The notes beneath the pieces were generated by a model, which made no database searches, was not told where the DNA came from, and saw only the letters and a list, made by a program, of their open reading frames with translations. A stretch of 64,000 nt of DNA from Verticillium longisporum (lineage: Eukaryota > Ascomycota > Sordariomycetes > Glomerellales > Plectosphaerellaceae), in NCBI GenBank assembly GCA_019188255.1, contig JAETXT010000009.1, positions 930,001 through 994,000 of the forward strand. Direction: 5' to 3'. Positions within the stretch are counted from its first letter, which is position 1. Each line of letters opens with the position of its first letter. This document shows, piece by piece, positions 11,345 to 20,957 of the stretch. The position numbers and the translations under genes are program-made.

Positions 11345-12295
11345 TCCTTGGCCCGACCGCCTCATTCCGCTGATGGAGGGCGGAACGTGGCGTGTCTCAG
11401 CTCATGGAAACTCCTCAGCTACGTTAACAGCTTCTGTATGGCCAATTACTTGGTCATCATGGCTATCCCCTGACAGATTAGAGTGAACAGTTGCTGTAGG
11501 CTAACGCAACGCGACCAACCTGCATACAACTAGGCTGAGATCTTGTCGCATTCGACAAAGGGAGACAACAAGAACAAGTTCTTGACGTGTTCATAGTGTC
11601 CTAGTAGTCAATGGCATGGATGGGGCGTATCTTTGGCCCCCATTGCGAGCCTCGTCTTGCTCATGGAGCGTGGATCGTGGCATGGTCGAGCCCATAAGAC
11701 CTCCTGGCCAGCATCAGAGCAACCCATTCCTTAGCGTGTTCGTTTGTCAATTGTCTGCTCTCATAGCCTTGTTGTCAAAATCGGCTACGAAGTGAAATGG
11801 AAAGTGACACCAATGGCCGCCTCGCTCCGCTGATGGAGGGTAGAGCGCGGTACAACTCAGTTCATAAAAACTCCTTGGCTGTGTCAGTAGCTTCTGTATG
11901 GGCAATTGGTCGGTCATCATGGCCTACCCCTGACGGAATTTGAGTGACCGGCTCTGTCGCTTCGAACAGTTGCTGTGGGTTAGCGTAACACGAATAAGGT
12001 CGCGGCCAACTTGCATGCAACTAAGCTGGGATCTTCTCGCATTAGCAGAGCCGCCTGTCCTATTACTCGAGCACGGCTCGGAGTTCCCGCCCTCAACAGT
12101 TGCTGCATGCCAATGCAACGGGAACGAGGTCGTGACCAACTTGCATGCAACTAATCTGAGACTTCTTACATTCGACAAAGGGGGGGCAACAGGAACGTGT
12201 CCCTGACGTGTTCATGGCATCCTGGTGGTCGATGGCATTGTAGCGAGACGTTTATCTTTGGCCCCCATTGCAATGCTGGTCGGGGCGAGTCCGAC
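11345..12295. repeat. diverged tandem duplication (about 0.35 and 0.48 kb units) with an internal triplicated block
   Basis: Unit 1 (about 11356-11690) and unit 2 (about 11816-12290) share, in the same order: CCGCCTC..TCCGCTGATGGAGGG, AGCTTCTGTATGG, TGGTCATCATGG, CCCCTGACRG, AACAGTTGCTGT, GCATRCAACTA, GACAAAGGG, CTTGACGTGTTCAT/CCTGACGTGTTCAT and ATCTTTGGCCCCCATTGC. In unit 2 the block from AACAGTTGCTG to the CTGAGATCTT-like text occurs twice (about 11967-12040 and 12098-12165), making three copies in all. No terminal repeats or coding frame were found. Base differences are mixed rather than purely C-to-T. Confidence 0.8.
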
Positions 12296-12512
12296 CAGGT
12301 AGATCAGTGAAGCTCATCTCGCAAGTCTTTGTTGTTCGTGTGGCTGGTCAGCAAGTATAAGAATGCCGTCTTCTCTCCGTTGAGACTCCATCACCACAAC
12401 CGTGCCGGGCCATCTTGTCTGCAACTGCTGGTGTTAGTACACGAAGTACGCTCTTGTTTTACCGCGCTTAGCTGCAACAGCCTCGCCTGTTTTTCCTCTT
12501 TCACCCGTCAAT

Positions 12513-12695
12513 ATGCCAGAGCACAACGGAAAAAGAGACAGCGAATCCAGTAGCAGAACTAATCCTACTCCTGCTCCTGCTCCTACTCTTACTCCTACTC
12601 CTACTCCTGCACCTGCACCTGCACCTGCACCTGCACCTGCACCTGCACCTGCACCTGCACCTGCACCTGCACCTGCACCTGCACCTGCACCTGCA

Positions 12696-12736
<41 letters not shown>

Positions 12737-12833
12737 ACCTCCACCTGCTCCTCCGACAAACGGCGGGGGCGCCTCCTCAAAGGGGGACTTTGGTCAAATT
12801 CTGGGGCCATCAAATAAGGATATGGGGTTCTAA
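12513..12833 (+). CDS. possible Pro-Ala repeat ORF over a hexamer microsatellite
   Basis: A 106-codon frame starts MPEHNGKRDSESSSRTN and runs into about thirty Pro-Ala/Pro-Thr dipeptides, ending GPSNKDMGF. The open frame is largely forced by the hexamer repeat. The start and the polar N-terminal segment make a real low-complexity exon possible but unproven. Confidence 0.25.
12562..12756. repeat. (CTGCAC)n / (CTGCTC)n hexamer microsatellite
   Basis: Roughly thirty hexamers. The centre is CTGCAC and both flanks are CTGCTC or CTACTC variants, which is the pattern of a slippage array with older degenerate edges. Confidence 0.95.
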
Positions 12834-13261
12834 TCATCCGGATATTGTAAGTCCCCAAGAGCTTCGAGTCGTCCATCTAGTTGGCTCATGAGTATGGACA
12901 AGGAGCATGATATACCAACCGAGGGTTGAGCATATGTACGAATCTTTACGATATGTTCTAGGTCGCCTGGGATGGAGATATTGGTATCATGGATTTCGCT
13001 TGGGACATTCACTCACTACTGCCTGACTCTGTTATTCTTTTACCTTCAGTTTCGTTTAGTTGAACTTTCATTGACTATTCTTCAACCTCCGCCGTGGCAT
13101 TCTGCGTGACTCGCGGCAATGGTCGTTGCACGTGACCTGTGTGGGATTTGGTCAGCACGAGGCAATTTTGACAACACACACGAAGTTGGTAAAGACCAAC
13201 AAAGGGCAGCAGTCGCGCACCACGCCCCCAAGACCAGCTATCAATAGGACTTCGTACGAGC

Positions 13262-13272
13262 ATATATAAACA
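13262..13272 (+). promoter_or_regulatory. TATA-like box before the 13354 gene
   Basis: ATATATAAAC lies about 85 bases before the start codon of the two-exon gene at 13354, at a normal distance for a fungal core promoter with a short leader. Confidence 0.4.
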
Positions 13273-13353
13273 GGGCTTAATCCGCCTACTTTTCCTACTC
13301 TGCCTCCGATATCATATACACTGAACAAACAAGCGTCACTCTACAGATTCAGG

Positions 13354-14361
13354 ATGCTCTTGCTTGGATGTGAAAACGGCTCCCACGAGGAGTTGCAAAG
13401 ACTTGCAAGGCAGGTGATCTGCCGTGTCGATGATATGGTTCCTACACCAAACATGCCCGGAGCGCTCACCCTACCGATGCCACTTCTGCCAGAAGTCGCC
13501 ATCGAGCTTTTCAACTGCTTCTACAATCGAGAGGTGTGTCTAAAGTTATCTTCCAGACTATCATGCTGACTCAATAGCAAGCGAGAAAAGATTTATACAT
13601 GGGCGAAGAGAAACGGGCTCCTTATTGGGAAAAAGTCCGAACTTGGACCGCAAATCGTCTGGCTCAGGGGCTGCGAGATCTCTTCTGGGAAGAAGACCCC
13701 CGACGAGATCCCTTCGAACGAAATCAACACACCTACATCCATGACTCGCGATTCTCACGACTCATCCGTTCAGACCCCCCTCCCACAGCCTGCACCGCCC
13801 AGCGACTCTCTCGACGAGCAGTTGAGCCAGGAAGTGCTGGAGATCATATGTCTCGATCAAGCTGCCTTTGGATCTTCTGGCGGCCCCGCATCTTATATCA
13901 CGATACTCAAAACCATGGGCAAGGACAGTTTCATGGGAGGTCTCGCCTCACGCATAGAGGCTTTCTATGGACTGCCTTACAGAGGGGGAAACGTCTCCAA
14001 AGACCATATCAAGGACCTTCAACGGCAATGCGGCTTAACAGAATGCCCACGAAACGAGCAACCAAACCCCGATCCACCAGACTCTCGATCCTGGCCACAG
14101 GGCTACAGCACTGATTCGCCCAATGGATTTTACGAGCATTTGTTGGTCTACACCGCGCAAGGATTCGGTCGCCTACGATATACGCTCCCGGCCAATATGA
14201 GCCGTGATGGATTACCCAACCACCTCGCCCTCCTGATGTTACTTCGGAAAGACCGACGCACGCGAGGGAAGGATAACGATACCATGAAGAGCGAACTAGA
14301 TCGTGAGATTCAAACCCTCCGCGAGAATTATTCTTCGTTGTTTCCTGATCAGCACTCCTGA
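13354..14361 (+). CDS. two-exon gene, function unknown, 321 aa
   Basis: Exons 13354-13535 and 13578-14361 join across a 42-base intron (donor GTGTCT, branch GCTGAC, acceptor AATAG). The joined frame carries through a part (KREKIYTWAKRNGLL) that is not apparent if exon 2 is read from its own first Met at 13741. The protein has a Ser/Thr/Pro-rich linker (about residues 100-145) between a basic N-terminal part and a mostly helical C-terminal part (QEVLEIICLDQAAFG, YEHLLVYTAQGFGRLRYTLP, LREN near the end). No known domain is recognised and no signal peptide is seen. A TATA-like box lies upstream. Confidence in the gene model is fair; nothing supports a function. Confidence 0.58.
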
Positions 14362-14536
14362 GGCACAAGCCTTGTATGCCACAGCCTGTCATGCGAAACT
14401 TGACATTGGTCCACCGAAAGACGGATTGCATCGATTGGAGGATATCTTCTACAGGATTTGATGCGAAGTAGATCTGGCTGCGACGAGTCTGATGGTGCCA
14501 TAAGTGTCGGGTTGTTCCAATCATCTCCCCTTACCA

Positions 14537-14740
14537 CTAAGCCTTCGGGAGTGGAATGTGAGGATCGACAATCCTATGATCCTCTTCCATACAGGTCTCA
14601 GGTATAGGAGTAACCTTCGTGTGCTCCAGGCCCATCTTAACGGGACAATCCTTTCTGTTGCACTCTACAAAAGTCACAGTTGTATGATCCGGCCTGTCGC
14701 AGGAGAATTTAACTTCCCACGCGAAACACATTCTCTTCAC
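14537..14740 (-). CDS. small Cys-rich ORF, 67 aa
   Basis: The frame MKRMCFAWEVKFSCDRPDHT contains six Cys in all (C-x8-C-x12-C-x4-C spacing over the first four, then one near the end), a pattern common in small fungal proteins with paired zinc or disulfide sites. It resembles in style the larger Cys-rich protein at 36.5-37.2 kb (CW-x5-FRCGH). No signal peptide is evident from this start; an upstream exon is possible. Confidence 0.38.
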   Translation of the reverse strand: MKRMCFAWEVKFSCDRPDHTTVTFVECNRKDCPVKMGLEHTKVTPIPETCMEEDHRIVDPHIPLPKA

Positions 14741-14867
14741 TTCTTCGTTGTCTTCTCGTGTACACCTACGTCGTAATTAGCTCGACCACAAGTTGAGGGC
14801 AGTCTGCCGGGAAGATATACTCTGCCGAGTTCAAATGATCGTTGGTAGTGTTGTTTTCATTGATGTC

Positions 14868-15045
14868 GCCGTCGACACACAAATGCAACTCTCTTGTATT
14901 TGATCCGAGCTGTTGGTTACTCGCATGTGACTAATGGGACCGCCAGCCATGCGACGGAGCCGACACACATGCAAGACCATTGAATTTGACCCGAGCTGTC
15001 GATTAACATAATATGGCTGATACAACCTCCCAATCTTACGGTCTT
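14868..15045. repeat. about 90-bp tandem duplication
   Basis: Two copies share CGACACACA..TGCAA, TTTGAYCCGAGCTGTYG and the following TAAYAT/ACTAATGG text at a spacing of about 89 bases (14873 and 14961). On the minus strand both copies carry Ser-Ser-x-Gln-Ile-Gln-x-Ser-Cys-x-Cys-Val, but in different reading frames, so a conserved protein repeat was not proven. Confidence 0.6.
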
Positions 15046-15523
15046 TGCTGCCTGAGGGCGACAGTAGTACTGAATAGACAGCCCCCGCCCCATGTGCTTC
15101 ATAGTCATGTCCCTCATACTCAGATGCCTTCATATTGTTTTTAAGATGTGCAACAGCAGCAGTCAGATCATTCCTCTTCACGGTAAGATCTTCACTCAGA
15201 CAAGCTTGCACTTGCACACCCTTATTGACGCCACACTGCAACCGAGCATGATAGCTCAACCGGAGCGTGGCATCTCGACGAGCGGTGTGATTCACCCACG
15301 CAGTTATGGCGTCTCTCTGATACAGTTGGGAGACAGGCCGAGATCCTCTCTGCATACCCAGAGCACCTCTGAGCTTGGGACACCCATGTAGGGCGCGTCC
15401 TGCCTCTACTTCATCCTTGCCGTAAGGCTCGGTAGTTGAGTTCTAGGGAACTGGCGGTCAACCACGGGCTGCTGCAGACCAGATGCGCAGGCCTAAGTAG
15501 CAACGTCTGCAAGACTCGTCACT

Positions 15524-16255
15524 TTGGGTGGTGGCATCCTACAAAACGCCCTTGATGTTATCCCTGCCTCTATATCAGCCACTGACCATTTTGGTCTACC
15601 AACAGAAGGTCGCTTCACAGCGTACCATCGAGGTATACTGGTTGAGACGGGTGGCCGGCGTTACCTACAAGTATTTGAGGGGATCGAGGCGACCTGGAGT
15701 AGTGGTTCCGTACCACAGCATCTCGATCTTTCTCAGCCTTTTCCATACCCCAGTTACTCAATGGCTTCTAATCACGGGTCCACACCACATACGGGGCACC
15801 CGACACCCTCCTCTGCCGCCAACGGGCATAACAGCCGCACAATCAACGACGCACGCGAGACACCCAGAGCATTCCGTGTCGATACATCAGTACCCATTGG
15901 GCCCAACATACCCCCGAACGGCTTATTCATAGACCGTCGCCTCCGTGTTGACACGAGAGGCGAGGCAGCCCCGAACGGATCTTATTGCCCGATAAACCAG
16001 CACTTCGGAAAAGTTTGTACTGCCCGTCGCAGGCTCACGGTTGGTCTGCCGCCGGGGCCGCCGGTGCCAAGGGAGCCACCTTTCGACCCCTCATGGGCCC
16101 AGACAAAGGACGTCATAATAGGAGGCTACGAGCGGTGGATGGATGAAGCCAATTCTCTCATGTCTCCTCAAGGTGCGGCCAAATCTTTGATATCTCCTCA
16201 ACATGCGGCCATATCTTTGATGTCTCTTTCCCAGAGCGGTGCTAAGGAGAGGTAG
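15524..16255 (+). CDS. hypothetical Pro/Ser-rich protein
   Basis: A frame open for about 244 codons (the first ATG is internal) that is rich in Pro, Ser and Asn. It ends in a threefold degenerate repeat, SLMSPQGAAK / SLISPQHAAI / SLMSLSQSGA. Segments such as RFTAYHRGILVETGGRRYLQVFEG and RAFRVDTSVPIGPNIPP look protein-like, but no domain is recognised. It may be a 3' exon of a larger gene. Confidence 0.35.
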   Translation: MGGGILQNALDVIPASISATDHFGLPTEGRFTAYHRGILVETGGRRYLQVFEGIEATWSSGSVPQHLDLSQPFPYPSYSMASNHGSTPHTGHPTPSSAANGHNSRTINDARETPRAFRVDTSVPIGPNIPPNGLFIDRRLRVDTRGEAAPNGSYCPINQHFGKVCTARRRLTVGLPPGPPVPREPPFDPSWAQTKDVIIGGYERWMDEANSLMSPQGAAKSLISPQHAAISLMSLSQSGAKER

Positions 16256-16724
16256 AGATAAGGTTCTTTCTGCCCGGGAGGGGGATGGCATCATGTATCG
16301 TGAATCAAGAGGATCGAGTCAACCTAGACATATGACTTGTTACAAATGGAACTGCCAATTGTTCTTGGCATACTGTCTCCTAGGTGGAGGAGTGCACGGC
16401 GAGGGGCACATTCTCAGCTTCGCCATAGATCAACTCTAGATGTTCTCACAGGGCACGTTACTATCACGCCTTGTGCTGAGTGGTGAGCAGAGAGTCTCTG
16501 GTTGGGATCAAGAAGCTCAGCCTGGCCCTGGCACCAACCAGGAGCGCCAGGTTCCGGACGGTCGTTCGGGGGGAAACCGGGCCGCCACCTTCATCAGCCA
16601 AAAAAATCCGTCTTCACGTGCACATGGCAGGCTCCTTGAGTGACGGGGTCAGAATCCCATAAAGCCGCTAAGCCCCCCCGCTAGACTGACAGTACCCCAC
16701 GTTCAAAGACCGAGAAACTACAAT

Positions 16725-17065
16725 ATGACCACCCGCTCCAGCCAGCGACTGACTCGGAAGACCCAAAAGTGCAGCAAGGCTCTAAGGGGCCAGCGTGTTC
16801 ATAATTGTAAATATCCGGAGTGCGGTAAGGTGAACTTGCGTGGTGCTATCATTGTGGGCATAATCTTTAACTTCTCAAGACCTTCACATGAGCGGAACAT
16901 CTCAGGTCTGGCAGTCCCTGCTCCTCACCGTGCCGTTCGAACATGCTTGACCAACAGACGTTAGGCGACACGAACTCAGCCATGGAGAGCCGAGGTTTTC
17001 ATGTAGTGGGTGCAAAATGAAGTTCTTTCGCGAGGACCTACTTGAGCTACACTACAATAACAAGT
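16725..17065 (+). pseudogene. C2H2 zinc-finger gene, disrupted
   Basis: Starts MTTRSSQRLTRKTQKC and enters a first finger, NCKYPECGK. An intron-like gap from about 16829 (GTGAAC) to 16878 leads into ACCTTCACATGAGCGGAACA, which reads TFT-stop-AEHLR; a CGA to TGA change would explain the stop. Further on, in another frame, TDVRRHELSHGEPRFSCSGC leads into KMKFFREDLLELHY, a second canonical finger. Finger order and linker are those of a fungal C2H2 regulator. It is the first of five co-oriented loci, three of them transcription-factor types. Confidence 0.6.
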
Positions 17066-17550
17066 ATGGTAGTTCCTCGAGGCACTGCATCCCGCATGAT
17101 AACCAGGAGCTAACGCCGAAGTAGGCACGCCAAACAGGTCCAGGATTCCGTTTGAGTTGTTCCAGAGATGTGTACCGTCTTGGGGTCTGGCGGTGTGATA
17201 TGTGCTTGTTAATACAATGGCGAGGGGTTGTGACCGTGTTGCAGGAGTATCCCAAAGTGCAAGGGGGGGCGGAGTCGGCGGAGTAGGGAGAGCAGGCTGG
17301 GTTGGAGGGCCACCAGTTCTCTCGCAGAGGGACTTTCCAACTTTGTACTGTTCCCGCCCCAACGGTCAGAATACAATCGCCGACGTGCGCATGACAGTCT
17401 CTTTGAGTAACAGTAATCAGAAGTACATATGCCGGCTCAGTTTCCCCCACTTGATGAGCCTAGATCGCTGAGGCGTTTGAGTCATCTGGCGCTTGGTACC
17501 AAGAACCGCAACAGGACCAGTACTTTTAACCATCGACTCAGGAAGGCAAC

Positions 17551-18138
17551 ATGTCTCGAGATCAACAATATGCCCCATGGCAGAGTGTATCCAAGGATCA
17601 CGATGCCTCGTCCATAGACCCAAGCCTAGGTCACCTATGGACAGATGTTTCTATCAAGAAAGAAACACACCAGTCTTCCGAGTCATCTCTTTTGACCCAA
17701 CCTCAAGGATTCCTTTCTTGCCCTGTCATGCGTCCCCCCGACCAGATTCCTCCTTCGATTCCGTCCAAGTCTCAGGCACATGTCCCTGCGACAAAACCCG
17801 CTGAAACTGAAGAGTCTCCCACTTACGTCAACGCGAAGCAGTTTCATCGCATCCTCAAGCGACGCGTCGCTCGACAAAATCTCGAAGAACGATTTAAGTC
17901 GACTGCGAAACATCGAAAACCTTACCTCCACGAGTCACGACATAACCACGCTATGGGGCGGCCGCGCGGTCCTGGTGGACGATTCCTGACGAAGGAGGAG
18001 CTCGCAGCTAGTGAACGCGACCCGGGACATGTAAATGGGGTTGAAAACAATGGATGGAGGCAGGAAGTGATGTCGATGGATGGGGAGAAGCCTGCACTTA
18101 TGAATTGCAGCGGCTCGGCGGACATTCGTTCGCATTGA
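17551..18138 (+). CDS. NF-YA / HapB-type CCAAT-binding subunit paralogue
   Basis: 195 residues, no intron. The core (about residues 91-155) has the subunit-interaction helix YVNAKQFHRILKRRVARQ and the DNA-contact segment KPYLHESRHNHAM-GRPRGPGGRFL, the signature of the CBF-B/NF-YA family, which binds CCAAT with NF-YB/NF-YC. One notable change: the usual Arg-Arg before PRGPGGRF is Gly-Arg here. The linker text (NLEERFKSTAKHRKPYL) is more divergent than is usual for the single-copy fungal HapB, and the protein is short, without a long Gln-rich region. It is therefore more likely an extra paralogue than the core HapB. It sits between a broken C2H2 gene and a WOPR gene in the same direction. Confidence 0.85.
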   Translation: MSRDQQYAPWQSVSKDHDASSIDPSLGHLWTDVSIKKETHQSSESSLLTQPQGFLSCPVMRPPDQIPPSIPSKSQAHVPATKPAETEESPTYVNAKQFHRILKRRVARQNLEERFKSTAKHRKPYLHESRHNHAMGRPRGPGGRFLTKEELAASERDPGHVNGVENNGWRQEVMSMDGEKPALMNCSGSADIRSH

Positions 18139-18716
18139 GGGCAGGATCTGGGTATAAAGATGACCCTTTTCTGCGATGGTGTGAAGTGACAACATCCAGC
18201 TGCTTCCAGACCTTTCCAGCCTCTTTCTTCAAATTATAACGGCGCATCTGCTCCAGTGTAGTTTACTATCGAATCATCCCTGGGGACTTTGAGCCCTTTT
18301 CTTTACCGTCGCTCCGTCTCTTCAATGCCATCTCGATACGTATACGTTTTGTCAGTTACAAGTGCGAGCTCCAGAGCCCGCAGACCATGATGGGGTGTCG
18401 GTGCTGACTTGCACCGGATGAGGCTCTGCAGAAAAAGGCAGCTGGCGAACTAGCTCGCAACCAGATTGCTACGAAAATGGTTCTTGAGGCCCTGTCGTCA
18501 GCCAGATTCAGCGAACCTATCAGATGCTTGCAAAATCTTTTTGCTTGGTCCTCCTGCGACCCTGGAATCTAGAAATTGGAGACCCCCCCCTGAATTCCAC
18601 CTTCACAGCTCCCAAGTTCACTTCCAACATCACCTCCCATTCCGGCTTCTTGTCACCTTCTTACTTACCCAGCTGCGTTACTTCCCACCACTTCTGCTTT
18701 TTCAATCGTTTTCGCA

Positions 18717-19529
18717 ATGAGCTGTACATTGGCCGCAACCTTCAACGGGTACATCCACACGACCTACGATGCCCTGATCGTCTTCGAGGCCTGCCTGTTA
18801 GGCGAACTGAGATACGCTCCCCGAAGATTGACGGAAAAAGAGCGGCGGGAGCTGATCCAGAGCGGGAACGTGTTCATCTACAATGCGCATAGGTCAGGCA
18901 TGAAGCGCTGGACGGACAGCGTGTCCTGGAGCCCCAGCCGCATACTCGAAAACTTCCTAGTCTACCGAGAACTACAGGACCATAAGGGAAAGCGGACTCT
19001 CAAGAAGCGCAAGCAGATGGCCAACGGCGCCATCAAGCGCCTCAATATAACCAACAAGGACTGGTCACTAATTGGCTCTCTGGTGGACTCGTATGACTTC
19101 AAACAGGAAGGCTTAGTCAAGAAGACCATCAGCATCACTTTACAGGGCGTATCGCACCACCTTGTGTCCTACTACAAGTGCGAGGACATCAGGAAACGTC
19201 TCTTCACAACTCCTTCCCAACCCTCCACGCTAAGGAGCATCATTCCCCGAGCCGAGCTCATGACGCATTATTTCAAGGTCCCCGTCGCCGGCCGTACCAG
19301 CACGAACGGCACCGATGACCATTCGCACGGCCCGGCTTCGATGGACGACGGCTATATTCTCAAGCACGAAGCAATACCCATGGACTATCATCCCGACCTC
19401 ATGGGCTTACACTACACACATCAACAGCCAGCCTTGGCTTACATGCAGCTGCAGCAGCACGACCAACAACAGTCTGGAATGCCCTACTATTTGCCATTCT
19501 ATTCAGAGGAACAACAGGAGGTATCCTAA
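18717..19529 (+). CDS. Gti1/Pac2 family WOPR transcription factor
   Basis: 270 residues, no intron. Both halves of the WOPR DNA-binding domain are present: WOPRa with FNGYIHTTYDALIVFEACL and SGMKRWTDSVSWSPSRILEN (residues about 9-85), and WOPRb with QEGLVKKTISITLQGVSHHL and VSYY (about 133-158). A basic linker, KGKRTLKKRKQMANGAIKR, lies between them. The C-terminus is His/Gln-rich. Family members (Wor1, Ryp1, Sge1, Pac2) control morphology, conidiation or virulence programmes. This one is short; its RKRLFTTPSQ text after WOPRb recalls the Pac2/Gti1 branch, an inference from memory. The start is the first Met before the domain. An extra lineage-specific copy is suggested by the context. Confidence 0.9.
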   Translation: MSCTLAATFNGYIHTTYDALIVFEACLLGELRYAPRRLTEKERRELIQSGNVFIYNAHRSGMKRWTDSVSWSPSRILENFLVYRELQDHKGKRTLKKRKQMANGAIKRLNITNKDWSLIGSLVDSYDFKQEGLVKKTISITLQGVSHHLVSYYKCEDIRKRLFTTPSQPSTLRSIIPRAELMTHYFKVPVAGRTSTNGTDDHSHGPASMDDGYILKHEAIPMDYHPDLMGLHYTHQQPALAYMQLQQHDQQQSGMPYYLPFYSEEQQEVS

Positions 19530-19800
19530 AAAGGGCCAGGATATGGAGAGAACATACGAGACATCAAGGACATGTGTGACTAAGTGGGCAGGGTCTGGCG
19601 GTGTGATATGTGTCTGCTAATGCAGACTGGATGACAGGGGATATAGACATGCATGCATAAAGTGCAAGAGGGGGTGGAAAGAGGAAACGAGGACAACGAA
19701 GCAGGGAGGCTATGTTGGATGTGTCTTTCCTTAAGAGCCATGGGACTCGTATACTGTAGGTACGGTAACTTTCTGTCTTATTCTATTATAATTCGATTCA

Positions 19801-20588
19801 ATGGAAGACCCGGAAACTGTCCCTAAGATCTTTGGTGGGGAGGTTGAGGTCACTGTTGTGGATCCTGTCCTTGATGTTGCGGGAGCCGAACTTCGAGAAT
19901 GGATCAAAGTCGCACGCCATGATCCGGTCGTCTCTGTTGCCCTTCAGCTATCTATCAAGTCAGCGGGTATATTGAGAGAGGCACCACCCATCCGGATAAA
20001 ACCTCTTGGATCACTTGGTACATGGACCAAGATCGTTCCAGTTACCGACATGCTACCCCTTGACCAACGCAACTGCATCTACCACTGTTTCTCTCAGATC
20101 CTCCTGATGGCGTTGGAATCCATGGCTATCACTCACCCTTCTCTAAGTTCAGGTCCGGTAAGAATGGTTCTTTCACATTTTGGGGATCTTTATTAACCAC
20201 ACAGATCAAGATATTTCTGGTTGTGAGCGCTGGCCAGCTGAACAACCATCTGCCTCGTGTCGTCTCATCTCAGGCATCTGCATACGACACCGAGGGCCTC
20301 CCACCAATCTACGTTACACATGGACCACTGGGGATTGATGGATTGGTCGAGTGCATCACTGGAGGGTCGACTCAGATCATGTATCCACGAGGCGCCGCAT
20401 CAGCGGGGATAGGCCGTCACGGCCCGTTCAGGTGCCTGGCTGTGAATAAGGACGTTATGATTTGCGGACTCTCTCCCCGTCATACGGAAACACCAACATC
20501 CTCCGCCTCACTAGCCATTCTTCTGGATAGGATCCTGCTGCCTGGTAGTGTGACTTGGCATAGAGACACTTTTCTTCTAGACAACTAG
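19801..20588 (+). CDS. two-exon gene, function unknown, 246 aa
   Basis: Exons 19801-20157 and 20205-20588, with a 47-base intron (GTAAGA donor, TTAAC branch, CACAG acceptor), in phase 0. The protein begins MEDPETVPKIFGGEVEVTVV. It contains RNCIYHCFSQILLMALESMA, then after the splice IKIFLVVSAGQLNNHLPRVV, and YPRGAASAGIGRHGPFRCLA near the C-terminus. No domain is recognised and no membrane segment is certain. It lies between the WOPR gene and the BCS1-like pseudogene, all on the plus strand. Confidence 0.55.
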
Positions 20589-20870
20589 TGGTTGCAGCTT
20601 TTGGTGACCAAATCCTTGAGTTTCTTTCAATGAGTAGCACTTGGGAGGAGTGAGTAAGAAAATAGGTCTGTCTGGCCGGAAAGGGAATGTCATCATGCAC
20701 TGTGAAGCAAACGTCCCCAGAGCAGATAGTGACCCAGGCTTTGCTCTATCATCACATCATGGCCAGAGTAGGCTGGCAGAGGAAATGAGGTCTCTATTAG
20801 AATATGGAGAATAATAAAATCCGAACTCCGAAGAGGGGGCGGAGAGGGGAAACTTTTCTGGGTTGTTGGT

Positions 20871-20879
20871 CTATATATA
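20871..20879 (+). promoter_or_regulatory. TATA-like box before the BCS1-like gene
   Basis: TATATATAG occurs about 80 bases before the 20958 start codon. Confidence 0.4.
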
Positions 20880-20957
20880 GCCCTCCAGAGCCTGATTTTG
20901 CCTTGATAGCCATCCTGGCAATGTCGAAGAAATTCTCACTCACATACACCCCTCAAA

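Noticed and set aside
12601..12876. Minus-strand ORF of Val-Gln/Glu-Gln repeats
   Set aside because: Forced by the hexamer microsatellite.
13599..14114. 171-codon ORF in a second frame over the 13354 gene
   Set aside because: The other frame joins cleanly across a canonical intron from 13354 and reaches a longer product; the two are mutually exclusive.
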